Assembly (NCBI RefSeq): GCF_040276085.1
Contig: NZ_JBELOK010000010.1
Coordinates: 1-64,000 of the forward strand
Source: Castellaniella sp040276085
GTDB taxonomy: Bacteria > Pseudomonadota > Gammaproteobacteria > Burkholderiales > Burkholderiaceae_B
DNA length: 64,000 nucleotides
Reading direction: 5' to 3'
The notes beneath the pieces were generated by a model. The model did no database searches, was not told the DNA's origin, and saw nothing but the letters and a program-made list of their open reading frames with translations. The first letter of the stretch is position 1; every line of letters starts with the position of its first letter. The position numbers and the translations under genes were made by a program. Below are positions 1 to 8,591 of the stretch, one piece after another.

Positions 1-111
1 GGCCAGGTCATCAAGGCTGCAGTGCCCTGGTTGATGCTGCTGCTCATCTACCTGGTGTTCATCACCTACGTGCCTATCGTCACCCTCTGGCTGCCAGGCT
101 TGTTTGGCTAA
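1..111 (+). CDS. TRAP transporter large permease (DctM-type), C-terminal fragment
   Basis: The first 36 codons of the window, read in frame 1, end at a TAA stop at 109-111. They encode a very hydrophobic tail containing VPWLMLLLIYLVFITYVP and ending WLPGLFG, which resembles the last membrane helix of DctM-family large permease subunits of TRAP transporters. These use a periplasmic binding protein and an ion gradient to import carboxylates. The rest of the gene lies outside the window, so the substrate cannot be judged. The assignment rests on a short tail only; another multi-spanning permease is possible. Confidence 0.55.
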   Translation, partial: GQVIKAAVPWLMLLLIYLVFITYVPIVTLWLPGLFG

Positions 112-208
112 GCGTTCGCTGTTGACATAAGGGTGTCATATGGCACCCTCATAATCCCCTCCCAGTGCCTGGGCCATGTGGCCCAGGCTTCTGCGAGGGG
201 ATTTTTGC

Positions 209-1855
209 ATGCGGCATGCGTTGACACTGAAAAGCCGATTTATTTTGTATCTTTCATTGCTTGCACTCTGTACGCTTTTGGTGCTGGGTGCTGTATTGCA
301 TCTGCTGCGTGCAACCGACACGCTGCGTCAAACAGAAGCGGCCCGTTCTCATGCCACCCAGCTGGCCACGCGATACCAGGCGGCTCTCGACGCGTTGACC
401 CGCAATACCATGGCATTTGTGGCCAGCGAACAACCTGAATTCGAACAGCGTTATCAACATGATCTCGCCATCCTGACTGGGCAGGCAGCGGATGTGGCAG
501 GCATCCAGGCCAGCGCGTTGGAGCGTTTCCAAAGCGCCGGGTTCAACAAGCAAGAGATGGCGCTTATCCAGGATGCGCACGCCCAGCTCATTGCGCTTGC
601 CCGTATTCAGCGCGAGGCCATGAATACTGCCAAGGGGCAACTGGACGATGGCCAGGGGGGTATCAAAATTGCATTGCCCAACGCCATGCTGGCCAAGGCC
701 CTGATTTTCAGTCAGCAGTATACGGATACCGAAGCCGCCATTCGGACACTCATTCAGCACTTTGATGCCTTGCAGGCGCAACGGATGGCGCAGCGCGTGG
801 ATATTGCAGCTGCAGATGGGCGATCCGCGGGGTATACGGCGATTGCCGCCGTCCTGGCGCTATTATTGCTGAGTGCGATGGCACTGCGCAGCCTGTATCG
901 ATCCATCAAGCGTCCTTTGGATCAGGGGCTGGTGCTGGCCGATCATCTTTCTGCGGGCAATCTTACTGTCGGTATCAAACAGGTTGGGCGTGACGAAATG
1001 GGCCGGATGATGGCGGCCCTGGAAAGCGTCCGTACGGATCTGAATGAAACGCTTTGCGAGGTGGCCGATCATTTTTCGAGGGTTGATGTCAGTGCGGGCC
1101 TTCTGGTCAGCAGCCAGGGTACTGCCTTGAACAACAGCCATACCCAGCGTCAGATGGCTGGCCAGGTATCGGCGGCCATGCATTATCTCGATGAAGCCGT
1201 TCAGCAGAACCACGACCGGGCGCTGGAGGCACGGCGTTTGAGCGAGCGCAGTGATGAGCAATCCCACGCCGGCTCGGAAAGTGTGGCCCACCTGGCCCGG
1301 GCCATGTCGGAGATTACCGAAGATGGGATACGTGTCGAGACAGCCACTCGCCAAATCGAGAAAATTACCTTTCAGGCCAACTTGCTGGCCCTTAATGCTG
1401 CTGTTGAAGCCGCCCACGCGGGGCCACATGGGCGGGGGTTTGCAATCGTTGCCGCTGAAATTCGGTCGCTTGCGCAGGGTATCCGCCATGCGGCGGACAC
1501 CGTGCACGCCACCATTACCCAGGCTATCAGTAATAGCCGCCAGGGACAGCAACTCGCGGTGGCTGCGCAACAGGCTATGAGCAACGTAGTCGAGGCAACG
1601 CAACGCAGCCGTGAGATCATGGACGCCGTGACAGATGCAACAAACCAGCAAGCTCAGGCGATTCACGAAACTGCCCAAGCAGCCCGTGCACTGGAATCCA
1701 TGGGTGCCCAGAGCGCCCTCCAGGCGGAGGACACCGCGCAGGCTATTGCCGAGCAAACCTCGGGCATGAGCAGGCTGCGTGCAGCCTTGGCACGTTTTCA
1801 GCTGGATGTCGGGCCATTAGGCAGCAGCCATACTGCTATTGAATACGCTGAGTAA
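209..1855 (+). CDS. Methyl-accepting chemotaxis protein
   Basis: This is a membrane chemoreceptor of 548 residues that would signal through CheW/CheA. An N-terminal membrane helix (about residues 9-32) is followed by a periplasmic helical sensor region, a second helix near 210-232, a HAMP-like segment and a cytoplasmic signalling domain. The conserved hairpin tip is visible as ITFQANLLALNAAVEAA followed by GRGFAIVAAEIRSLAQ. The start at 209 is preferred over an in-frame ATG at 176 because GAGGGG lies 9 bases upstream and the protein then begins directly before the signal anchor. There is no C-terminal CheR/CheB-docking pentapeptide. The ligand cannot be predicted. It is a single gene, convergent with maf. 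Confidence 0.9.
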   Translation: MRHALTLKSRFILYLSLLALCTLLVLGAVLHLLRATDTLRQTEAARSHATQLATRYQAALDALTRNTMAFVASEQPEFEQRYQHDLAILTGQAADVAGIQASALERFQSAGFNKQEMALIQDAHAQLIALARIQREAMNTAKGQLDDGQGGIKIALPNAMLAKALIFSQQYTDTEAAIRTLIQHFDALQAQRMAQRVDIAAADGRSAGYTAIAAVLALLLLSAMALRSLYRSIKRPLDQGLVLADHLSAGNLTVGIKQVGRDEMGRMMAALESVRTDLNETLCEVADHFSRVDVSAGLLVSSQGTALNNSHTQRQMAGQVSAAMHYLDEAVQQNHDRALEARRLSERSDEQSHAGSESVAHLARAMSEITEDGIRVETATRQIEKITFQANLLALNAAVEAAHAGPHGRGFAIVAAEIRSLAQGIRHAADTVHATITQAISNSRQGQQLAVAAQQAMSNVVEATQRSREIMDAVTDATNQQAQAIHETAQAARALESMGAQSALQAEDTAQAIAEQTSGMSRLRAALARFQLDVGPLGSSHTAIEYAE

Positions 1856-1865
1856 CCTTGTCCCG

Positions 1866-1906
1866 GCCTGTGCCTCAGGTGCAGGCTGCGATGCTTCTTT
1901 TTTTGA
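1866..1906 (+). terminator. Probable rho-independent terminator of the chemoreceptor gene
   Basis: A GC-rich inverted repeat, GCCTGTGCCT against AGGTGCAGGC (with two G-U pairs), lies just after the stop codon. It is followed within 15 bases by a run of seven T residues at about 1898-1904. It sits between two convergent genes. Confidence 0.5.
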
Positions 1907-1924
1907 AAAATACCGTCTGCAGGT

Positions 1925-2563
1925 TTAAGAAGCAGAGGTTCGAAGCCCCTTAAGCAATTGCAATGTTTCGTGGGCAGGCAGGCCCATGACGCCGCTGTGG
2001 CTGCCTGAAAGGTGGCACACAAAGCCAGCTGCGCGGCCCTGGATTGCGTATGCACCGGCTTTGCCCATGGGTTCGCCTGTGGCACAGTAGGTTTCGATCT
2101 CCACCGGGCTCAGTACCTGAAACTGAACCTCGCTGATCTGGCTGGCAGTACGGATACGGCCTTGAAACGACAGCACAATGGCCGTGTGCACCCGGTGCCG
2201 GCTCCCCGATAGCTGAGTCAGCATTCTGGCTGCTTCTGCAGGGCTGCCTGGTTTGCCAAGAATGGTGTCGTCCAGAATCACCGTGGTGTCTGCGCATAAA
2301 ACAGGCGCCTGTCGCCAGTTTTTCGGCCAATGAGCCGGGATGTTGTCTGGTTGCCCCCCAGACCCCAGCCACTGGGTTGCCTGGTGCGCTTTATTCAAGG
2401 CGGTACGTTGTACGTAGTCGTCCGGGGCTTCATTGGGCAGGATGGGTTCGTCTTCGCCAGGCGGGGGAGGAACGTGCAGGACGCCATGGGGAATATCCAG
2501 CTGCGTGAGGATCTCGTGGCGTCTGGGGCTGGCTGAGGCCAGCAATATAAAAGGCACTGACAC
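1925..2563 (-). CDS. maf: Maf-family nucleoside triphosphate pyrophosphatase
   Basis: This is a cytoplasmic pyrophosphatase of 212 residues that would hydrolyse non-canonical or excess nucleoside triphosphates to monophosphates. Family marks are the N-terminal phosphate-binding SASPRR motif, the ADTTVILDD segment with the catalytic Asp, the LGKP motif, and the GKAGAYAIQGRAA segment near the C-terminus. It begins with GTG at 2563-2561, immediately after the pyruvate kinase stop codon with no intervening base, so translation is probably coupled. Maf genes often sit beside rlmH in this group; here pyk lies between them. Which subfamily it belongs to (dTTP/UTP or 7-methyl-GTP type) is not decided here. 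Confidence 0.9.
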   Translation of the reverse strand: MSVPFILLASASPRRHEILTQLDIPHGVLHVPPPPGEDEPILPNEAPDDYVQRTALNKAHQATQWLGSGGQPDNIPAHWPKNWRQAPVLCADTTVILDDTILGKPGSPAEAARMLTQLSGSRHRVHTAIVLSFQGRIRTASQISEVQFQVLSPVEIETYCATGEPMGKAGAYAIQGRAAGFVCHLSGSHSGVMGLPAHETLQLLKGLRTSAS

Positions 2564-4006
2564 TTAGTGCACCCGCAATATTTTCAAGCCGTTGGTGCCA
2601 CCGCTGTTGCTGTAAAAATCACCTTTTGTCAGGATGATCCAGTCGCCGGCCTTTAACAGGCCCTGCTGGCGCAAAATATCGATGGCTGCCTGGCTGACTT
2701 CTGCAGGGGGCAGGGCAGCGGCATCGAAAGGCACGGTATAGACCCCCCTAAATAAAGCTGCCCTACGTTGGGTGGCCACATGACGGGTGTAGCAGTAAAT
2801 CGGCACACCAGAGCGGATTCTCGACATGATCAGCGGGGTGTGTCCGCTTTCAGTCAGGCTGATGATCGCTTTTACCCCCGGAAAATGATTTGCCGCATAC
2901 ATGCTGGCCAGGGCGATGGTTTCGTCGCAGCGGGTAAATGTTTCGCCCAGGCGGTGATGCGACTGAATACTGTTGGGCTCTTGTTCGGCACCCAGGCAGA
3001 TGCGCGCCATGGCCTCAACCGCCTCAACCGGATATTGGCCCGAGGCCGATTCGGCAGACAGCATCACGGCATCGGTGTAGTCCAGTACAGCATTGGCGAC
3101 ATCCGAGACCTCTGCCCGGGTGGGAATAGGGCTGGTGATCATTGATTCCATCATTTGTGTGGCGGTGATGACCAGCTTGTTCAGGGTGCGGGCGTGCCGA
3201 ATGATGCGCTTCTGAATCCCCGCCAGGCGGGCGTCACCGATTTCAACCCCAAGATCGCCACGGGCCACCATCACCCCGTCGCTGGCGCGGATCAGATCGT
3301 CAAGGGTTGAGTCATCATCCACGGCTTCAGCACGCTCGATCTTGGCGATGATCCAGGCTTGGCTGCCTGTCTGCTGCATCAGGGCTCGGGCCTGTTCGAT
3401 ATCCGCGCCGGATCGTGGAAATGAGACGGCGACATAGTCTACTTCGAGTTCAGCGGCCAGCAAGATGTCCTGATGGTCTTTTTCAGTGAGACTGGGCGCT
3501 GAAATGCCACCTCCGCGTCGGTTGATGCCCTTGTTGTTGGACAGTGGGCCTCCCACAATCACCACGGTATGTACGGCAGAGGAATCCACCGACTCCACTC
3601 GCAGGATGACTCGGCCATCGTCCAGCAACAGCTCGTCGCCGGCGGCACAATCCTGAACCAAGGGTGGGTATTCGATGCCGACAATCGCGGTTGTGCCAGC
3701 ATCCAGTGGGTGTTGGGTAGACAAGGTAAAGGTGTCTCCGGCCTGTAGCTGGATGGCGGTGTCGGTAAAGCGGCCAATGCGGATCTTTGGCCCCTGGAGG
3801 TCGCCCATGATGGCCACATGGCGGCCATGACGTTGCGCGATTTCCCTGACGAGGGATACGCGCGCCCGGTGATCGTCGGCGATGCCATGCGAGAAATTCA
3901 ATCGCGCAACGTCAAGGCCTGCCAGGATAAGCGCCTCGATACGCTCTGGCGAGGATGTGGAAGGGCCCAGGGTAGCAACAATTTTTGTTCTGCGACGAGC
4001 GGTCAT
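2564..4006 (-). CDS. pyk: Pyruvate kinase
   Basis: This enzyme transfers phosphate from phosphoenolpyruvate to ADP in the last step of glycolysis. The 480-residue protein starts RRRTKIVATLGPSTSS, followed by LNFSHG and GDLQGPKIR. The metal and substrate loop IAKIERAEAV is present, as is MVARGDLGVEI and the TATQMMESM motif. A C-terminal regulatory domain follows. The start at 4006 is preferred to an upstream ATG at 4075 because GGAG lies 7 bases before it and the protein then begins as in homologues. It is read after rlmH with a gap of about 105 bases, and the maf GTG start abuts its stop codon. Confidence 0.95.
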   Translation of the reverse strand: MTARRRTKIVATLGPSTSSPERIEALILAGLDVARLNFSHGIADDHRARVSLVREIAQRHGRHVAIMGDLQGPKIRIGRFTDTAIQLQAGDTFTLSTQHPLDAGTTAIVGIEYPPLVQDCAAGDELLLDDGRVILRVESVDSSAVHTVVIVGGPLSNNKGINRRGGGISAPSLTEKDHQDILLAAELEVDYVAVSFPRSGADIEQARALMQQTGSQAWIIAKIERAEAVDDDSTLDDLIRASDGVMVARGDLGVEIGDARLAGIQKRIIRHARTLNKLVITATQMMESMITSPIPTRAEVSDVANAVLDYTDAVMLSAESASGQYPVEAVEAMARICLGAEQEPNSIQSHHRLGETFTRCDETIALASMYAANHFPGVKAIISLTESGHTPLIMSRIRSGVPIYCYTRHVATQRRAALFRGVYTVPFDAAALPPAEVSQAAIDILRQQGLLKAGDWIILTKGDFYSNSGGTNGLKILRVH

Positions 4007-4112
4007 CGGGCGGCTCCGTGAATGCGCCGGCCAGGACAGTTGGACAGCAGGGTTGGCAATCGGACGATATGCCACAAGGATACTGCAATCGGTGTTGGCC
4101 TCGGCCGGCCGC

Positions 4113-4583
4113 TTACTCGCGGTGGTAGGGGTGATTGGCCAGGATGCTCCATGCCCGGTAGAGCTGTTCGGCCAATAGTACCCGGACCATGGGGTGAGGT
4201 AATGTCAGTGAAGATAGGCGCAGTGCCTGGCGCGCACTGTGTTTGAGATCCGGATCCAGACCGTCTGGGCCACCCACAATAAACGCAATATCCTGGCCGC
4301 TGGCCCGCCAGGTTTCCAGGTGATGGGCCAGATCCTGGGTGGTGGTGTCACGTGCGTGCTCATCCAGAATCACACGCCAGACATGGGGGCCCAGAGCGGA
4401 TTCAATCCGCTGAGCCTCGGCCCGCATCAGTTGTGCTGCAGTTTTTCCGTGTGTGCGTGGCTCTGGCCGGATCTCGTGCAGCTCTACCGGGCAATCGCGC
4501 GGCATGCGCCGGGCGTAGTCCTGCCAGGCATCCTGTACCCAGGCGGGCATCCGGGTGCCCACTGCCACGATACGCAATTTCAT
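4113..4583 (-). CDS. rlmH: 23S rRNA (pseudouridine-1915-N3)-methyltransferase RlmH
   Basis: This is a 156-residue SPOUT-class methyltransferase that methylates pseudouridine 1915 in helix 69 of 23S rRNA on assembled ribosomes. The length is standard. The S-adenosylmethionine-binding knot appears as FIVGGPDGLDP, and the family C-terminus as VRVLLAEQLYRAW ending HPYHRE. Its ATG overlaps the stop codon of rsfS by four bases, so the two are probably co-translated. The pairing with rsfS, another ribosome-associated gene, is widely conserved. Confidence 0.96.
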   Translation of the reverse strand: MKLRIVAVGTRMPAWVQDAWQDYARRMPRDCPVELHEIRPEPRTHGKTAAQLMRAEAQRIESALGPHVWRVILDEHARDTTTQDLAHHLETWRASGQDIAFIVGGPDGLDPDLKHSARQALRLSSLTLPHPMVRVLLAEQLYRAWSILANHPYHRE

Positions 4584-4975
4584 GCGTCGATGTCGTCATC
4601 CATGTCTGCGAAAGGCTGAGCAGGCCCGGAGGATGCCAGCCTTACACGGACTGGTTTGGCTCCCCAGATTTCTTCGAGGTTGTAGTAGCTGCGGATGGCG
4701 GGTTGCATGCAGTGCACCACAATATCCCCCAGATCGATCAGCACCCATTCGCCGGTTTCTTCGCCTTCAGTGGCAATGACCTCCAGACCGCCACGCTTGG
4801 CTTGCTCGGCAACGTGGCTGGCCATTGCGCGGGTTTGCCGGTTGGACGTGCCGCTGGCGACGATGACGCGGTCAAACAGGCTGGTCAGCCCGGTGGTGTT
4901 GAATACTTTGATGTCCTGTGCCTTGGTGTCTTCCAGGGCGTCTACGACAAGACGTTGTTGTTTTTGCAGATTCAT
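4580..4975 (-). CDS. rsfS: Ribosomal silencing factor RsfS (Iojap family)
   Basis: RsfS binds ribosomal protein L14 (uL14) and blocks joining of the ribosomal subunits when nutrients are scarce. This 131-residue protein shows the family core: DIKVFNTTGLTSLFD near residues 21-35, VASGTSNRQTRAMA, and GEWVLIDLGDIVVHCM followed by the YYNLEEIW motif. It has a short acidic C-terminal tail (DMDDDIDA). It overlaps nadD upstream and rlmH downstream by four bases each, forming a tight nadD-rsfS-rlmH unit that is common in proteobacteria. Confidence 0.96.
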   Translation of the reverse strand: MNLQKQQRLVVDALEDTKAQDIKVFNTTGLTSLFDRVIVASGTSNRQTRAMASHVAEQAKRGGLEVIATEGEETGEWVLIDLGDIVVHCMQPAIRSYYNLEEIWGAKPVRVRLASSGPAQPFADMDDDIDA

Positions 4976-5598
4976 GAGTTTTCAGAAGGATCCGGGGTGT
5001 TGCCCAAAGTTTGATAGAGCCCGTGGGCGCGAATGTAATCGAGGACGCGGATGTCGATCATGGTACCGAGTGGTTTGCCCTCAGCAAGGGCCTGGCGGAT
5101 GGCCGTACTGGCAATGTTTTGAGGTAGAAACGGGATGTGCACCAAGCCACCTGGCTTGAGTGCCTGGGCCAGGTCTTTAGGGGGGCATGCCTGAGTGCCT
5201 GGGCGTTGTGCGACAGCCAGGCGCACCAACGCCAGAATATCGCGCCAGCGGTGCCAGGTGCAAAAATTGGCCAGCTGATCAGCCCCTAGAATCCAGGTGT
5301 AGTCTGCATCCTCTGGCAAGGCCTGCAGGGTATCGATGGTGTAGGTGGCACCCGGGCGCTGGAGTTCGATCGGATTGACCTGCAGGTGGGGGTTGCCGGC
5401 ACATGCAATTTTAAGCATATCCAGGCGTTGCTGCGCGCTTGCACCCAGTTGCCCGCGTTGCCACGGGCGGGCGGCCGGTAATAGCTGCACGGTGTGCAGG
5501 TCAAGCGTTTCCCAGGCTGCCTGGGCCAGTGCGATGTGTGCCTGATGGACGGGGTCGAAACTGCCGCCCAGCAGGCCAATCCGGGGTTTTACAGCCAT
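4972..5598 (-). CDS. nadD: Nicotinate-nucleotide adenylyltransferase
   Basis: NadD joins nicotinate mononucleotide and ATP to give deamido-NAD, a late step of NAD synthesis. The 208-residue protein carries the nucleotidyltransferase signature GLLGGSFDPVHQAHI near the N-terminus with the HxxH pair, and the C-terminal segment STAIRQALAEGKPLG, which matches the second nucleotide-binding motif (normally SSTxIR; here IASTAIR). The ATG overlaps the end of hemF by about 10 bases. Together with pncB further along (18048-19283), it supplies the salvage route from nicotinate. Confidence 0.95.
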   Translation of the reverse strand: MAVKPRIGLLGGSFDPVHQAHIALAQAAWETLDLHTVQLLPAARPWQRGQLGASAQQRLDMLKIACAGNPHLQVNPIELQRPGATYTIDTLQALPEDADYTWILGADQLANFCTWHRWRDILALVRLAVAQRPGTQACPPKDLAQALKPGGLVHIPFLPQNIASTAIRQALAEGKPLGTMIDIRVLDYIRAHGLYQTLGNTPDPSENS

Positions 5599-6491
5599 GT
5601 GCGGGGTTTTAGATAATCAGATAGCGCTGCCTCGGGAGAGCCAGGTTCTGGCGTCCAGTTGTAGCGCCAGTTGGCGATCGGTGGCATGGACAGCAAGATG
5701 GATTCGGTTCGTCCGCCTGATTGCAGCCCAAACAGTGTTCCTCGGTCGTAGACCAGATTGAACTCGACATAGCGACCCCGGCGGTATGCCTGAAAAGCGC
5801 GTTCGCGATCGGTGTATGGGGTGTCCATGCGTGCCTGCACAATTGGCACGTAAGCGGGGATGAAGCAATGGCCGACCGCCTTTGTCAGCGCAAAGCAGGT
5901 ATCGAAATCAGGTTGATTCAAGTCGTCGAAAAACAGGCCGCCAACTCCGCGTGTTTCTTGCCGGTGGCGCAGTAAAAAATAATCGTCGCACCAGGCCTTG
6001 TAGCGGGGGTATTTATCGGCACCAAAAGGAGCTACGGCGTCGTGGCACACTTGGTGAAAGTGCCGGGCGTCTGCCTCGACAGGGTAATACGGGGTGAGAT
6101 CCAGCCCACCGCCAAACCAGAACACGTCCTGGTCGCCACCCGTGCCGTGCGCCACAAACAGGCGGACGTTGAGGTGTGTCGTCGGGACGTGTGGGTTGCG
6201 TGGATGCAATACCATGGAGACCCCCATGGCTTCCCAGCTGCGCCCGGCAAGCTCGGGACGATGGGCGCTGGCAGATGGTGGTAGGGTGCGTCCCTGGACA
6301 TGGCTGAACAAAACGCCCGCACGTTCGAAGACAGTGCCGCCTTCGATATAACGGGTTAATCCACCGCCGCCTTCGGATCGTGACCAGGAATCGTGCCCGA
6401 AAGGCGCACCTTCCAGGGCTTCGAGTGCTTGGACGATCTGGTCTTGCAAGTGGGAGAATGCGTTGTGCGCAGCCTCGATGGGAACATGCAT
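5589..6491 (-). CDS. hemF: Oxygen-dependent coproporphyrinogen-III oxidase
   Basis: HemF oxidatively decarboxylates coproporphyrinogen III to protoporphyrinogen IX in haem synthesis, using molecular oxygen. The 300-residue protein matches the usual length and shows the family segments GGDQDVFWFGGGLDLTPYY, the HRQETRGVGGLFFDDLN region, and YVEFNLVYDRGTLFGLQSGG followed by ILLSMPP. It lies 15 bases downstream of purD on the same strand. Use of the oxygen-dependent enzyme fits an aerobic lifestyle. Confidence 0.97.
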   Translation of the reverse strand: MHVPIEAAHNAFSHLQDQIVQALEALEGAPFGHDSWSRSEGGGGLTRYIEGGTVFERAGVLFSHVQGRTLPPSASAHRPELAGRSWEAMGVSMVLHPRNPHVPTTHLNVRLFVAHGTGGDQDVFWFGGGLDLTPYYPVEADARHFHQVCHDAVAPFGADKYPRYKAWCDDYFLLRHRQETRGVGGLFFDDLNQPDFDTCFALTKAVGHCFIPAYVPIVQARMDTPYTDRERAFQAYRRGRYVEFNLVYDRGTLFGLQSGGRTESILLSMPPIANWRYNWTPEPGSPEAALSDYLKPRTWL

Positions 6492-6506
6492 CAGTAAGCC
6501 TCCGCT

Positions 6507-7811
6507 TCAGGTATCCAGGGTGCTTTTAGTGAGGTTCAGTGCTCGCCAACCAATGTCGCGCCGAAATTGCCGACCCTCAAACAGGGTTTGGTTGACGGCA
6601 TCGTATGCGGCCTGTTGGGCCCTGCGAATGGAATCGCCCAGAGCGGTGACACACAGTACCCGCCCGCCATTGGTGCTGAGTTGGCCTGTTTGGCGTGTGG
6701 TGCCCGCATGAAACGTCACGCAGCTGTCTGTATCTGGTGCCAGGCTGGTGATGGCGTCTCCTTTTCGGGGAGCGTCCGGGTAGCCCGCTGCAGCCAGCAC
6801 CACGCCAACCGCTGTCCGGCGATCCCATTGTGGGTCCGCCTGGTCGAGCGTGCCGTTGATCGCGTGCTCGAGGATCTCGGTGAAGTCACTTTTGAGGCGC
6901 AGCATGATGGGTTGGGTTTCGGGGTCGCCCATGCGGCAGTTGAACTCGAGCACCTTGAGTGGCCGGGTGGCATCGGGCCCGGGACCGATCATCAGGCCGG
7001 CATATAAAAAGCCCGTGTATGGAATGCCGTCGCGAGCCATGCCCAGAACAGCAGGCTGGATGACTTCGCGCATGATGCGGTTGTGCAGGGCAGGGCTGAT
7101 CAGTGGCGCAGGTGAGTATGCACCCATGCCGCCTGTATTGGGGCCTGCATCGCCATCCAGCAGGCGCTTGTGATCCTGGCTGGTGGCCAGGGGTAAGACA
7201 TGGTGTCCGTCGCACATCACGATAAAGCTGGCTTCTTCACCTTCGAGGAAGTCTTCGATGACAACCCGTGCGCCGGCCTCGCCGAAGGCACCTTCTTGCC
7301 CGAGCATGTGGTCGATGGCCTGCAAGGCTTCAGGCGTGGATTGGGCCACCACCACGCCTTTGCCGGCGGCCAGGCCGTCGGCCTTGATGACGATGGGTGC
7401 ACCCTGGGCTTGTACGTAGGCCTTGGCTGCCTGTGCATCGGTAAAGGTTTGATAGGCTGCAGTAGGGATGCCGTGACGTTGCATGAACGCTTTGGCGTAA
7501 TCCTTGGAACTTTCGAGCTGGGCAGCCGCCTGGCTGGGCCCGAAAATGCGCAGACCCGCTGCGCGAAACGCATCGACGATACCAGCGGCCAGCGGTGCTT
7601 CCGGGCCAACCACGGTAAAGGCGATTTTCTCGGCCTGGGCAAAGGCGATAAGCGCGTCAAAATCCTGCAAGGGCAGGTTTTCAAGTATAGGTGCGTTTTC
7701 GGTGCCGCCATTGCCGGGTGCGATGTAGATCTTTTGCACCCGGGGTGACTGGGCCAGGCGCCAGGCCAGAGCGTGTTCGCGGCCGCCTGAGCCGATCAGC
7801 AATAGTTTCAT
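6507..7811 (-). CDS. purD: Phosphoribosylamine-glycine ligase
   Basis: PurD joins 5-phosphoribosylamine and glycine using ATP, the second step of purine synthesis. The 434-residue ATP-grasp protein begins MKLLLIGSGGREHALAW, a canonical start. It then shows IVIKADGLAAGKGVVV, the FLEGEEAS motif, DHKRLLDGDAGPNTGGMGA and EFNCRMGDPE. The start codon overlaps the yebC stop by four bases. Purine genes purA and a purine-type phosphoribosyltransferase also occur near 36-38 kb. Confidence 0.97.
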   Translation of the reverse strand: MKLLLIGSGGREHALAWRLAQSPRVQKIYIAPGNGGTENAPILENLPLQDFDALIAFAQAEKIAFTVVGPEAPLAAGIVDAFRAAGLRIFGPSQAAAQLESSKDYAKAFMQRHGIPTAAYQTFTDAQAAKAYVQAQGAPIVIKADGLAAGKGVVVAQSTPEALQAIDHMLGQEGAFGEAGARVVIEDFLEGEEASFIVMCDGHHVLPLATSQDHKRLLDGDAGPNTGGMGAYSPAPLISPALHNRIMREVIQPAVLGMARDGIPYTGFLYAGLMIGPGPDATRPLKVLEFNCRMGDPETQPIMLRLKSDFTEILEHAINGTLDQADPQWDRRTAVGVVLAAAGYPDAPRKGDAITSLAPDTDSCVTFHAGTTRQTGQLSTNGGRVLCVTALGDSIRRAQQAAYDAVNQTLFEGRQFRRDIGWRALNLTKSTLDT

Positions 7812-8536
7812 TCGTCGTCCATGACGGCAGTTGTATAGACCTCCTGGACGTCGTCCAGGTCTTCGAGGAGGTCGATAATTTTTTGCATGCGCTCGGCGTC
7901 GTCTCCGGCCAGCTGTACCTTGGATTCTGCCTTCATGATGACGCCGTGGATTTCGGCGGTCAGGCCGGCCGCGTCGAAGGCTTGCTTCAGGGTGGTGTAA
8001 TCGGTAGGCTCGCAGGTGACTTCAATCACCCCTTCTTCGTCGGTCTGGACGTCGTCTGCACCGTTTTCTAGGCCGACTTCCATGACGGCTTCTTCGGAGG
8101 TGCCAGGAGCAAAAATGAATTGGCCACAATGTTTGAACATGAAAACAACGCTGCCGTCCTGGCCCAGATTGCCGCCGTGCTTGCTGAGCGTATGACGTAC
8201 TTCGGAGACGGTTCGTTGGCGGTTGTCCGTCATGCAGTCGATGATGAGCGCTGCGCCGCCGATGCCGTAGCCTTCGTAGCGGATTTCTTCGTAGTTGGCG
8301 TCATCCGCCCCGCCAGCACCCCGCTGGATTGCCCGAAGAATATTGTCTTTGGGCATATTGGCTGCAGTGGCCTTGTCCCAGGCCAGGCGCAGGCCTGGGT
8401 TGGCATCCGGATCGGCGCCGCCCGCACGGGCGGCGACAGTGATTTCACGGATGATTTTTGTCCAGAGCTTGCCGCGTTTGGCGTCTTGACGCCCTTTGCG
8501 GTGCTGGATATTTGCCCATTTGCTGTGTCCGGCCAT
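7808..8536 (-). CDS. YebC/TACO1-family probable transcriptional/translational regulator
   Basis: This 242-residue protein has the invariant family start MAGHSKWANIQHRKGRQD and the three-domain layout seen in YebC proteins, including GYGIGGAALIIDCMTDNRQR and the HGGNLGQDGSVVFMF region. Members have been described as DNA-binding regulators (as in PmpR) and, more recently, as factors that help ribosomes through difficult sequences such as proline stretches. Which applies here cannot be told. It is followed by purD with a four-base overlap. Confidence 0.93.
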   Translation of the reverse strand: MAGHSKWANIQHRKGRQDAKRGKLWTKIIREITVAARAGGADPDANPGLRLAWDKATAANMPKDNILRAIQRGAGGADDANYEEIRYEGYGIGGAALIIDCMTDNRQRTVSEVRHTLSKHGGNLGQDGSVVFMFKHCGQFIFAPGTSEEAVMEVGLENGADDVQTDEEGVIEVTCEPTDYTTLKQAFDAAGLTAEIHGVIMKAESKVQLAGDDAERMQKIIDLLEDLDDVQEVYTTAVMDDE

Positions 8537-8591
8537 AGTGTTTCAATTTGGATAAAACAAAGAATCCTTGATTTTAACGCCTTGGGGCGGT

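Noticed and set aside
863..1756. Long open frame (297 codons) on the minus strand inside the chemoreceptor gene
   Set aside because: It is the antisense shadow of a well-supported receptor gene; its translation has no recognisable motif and no ribosome-binding site.
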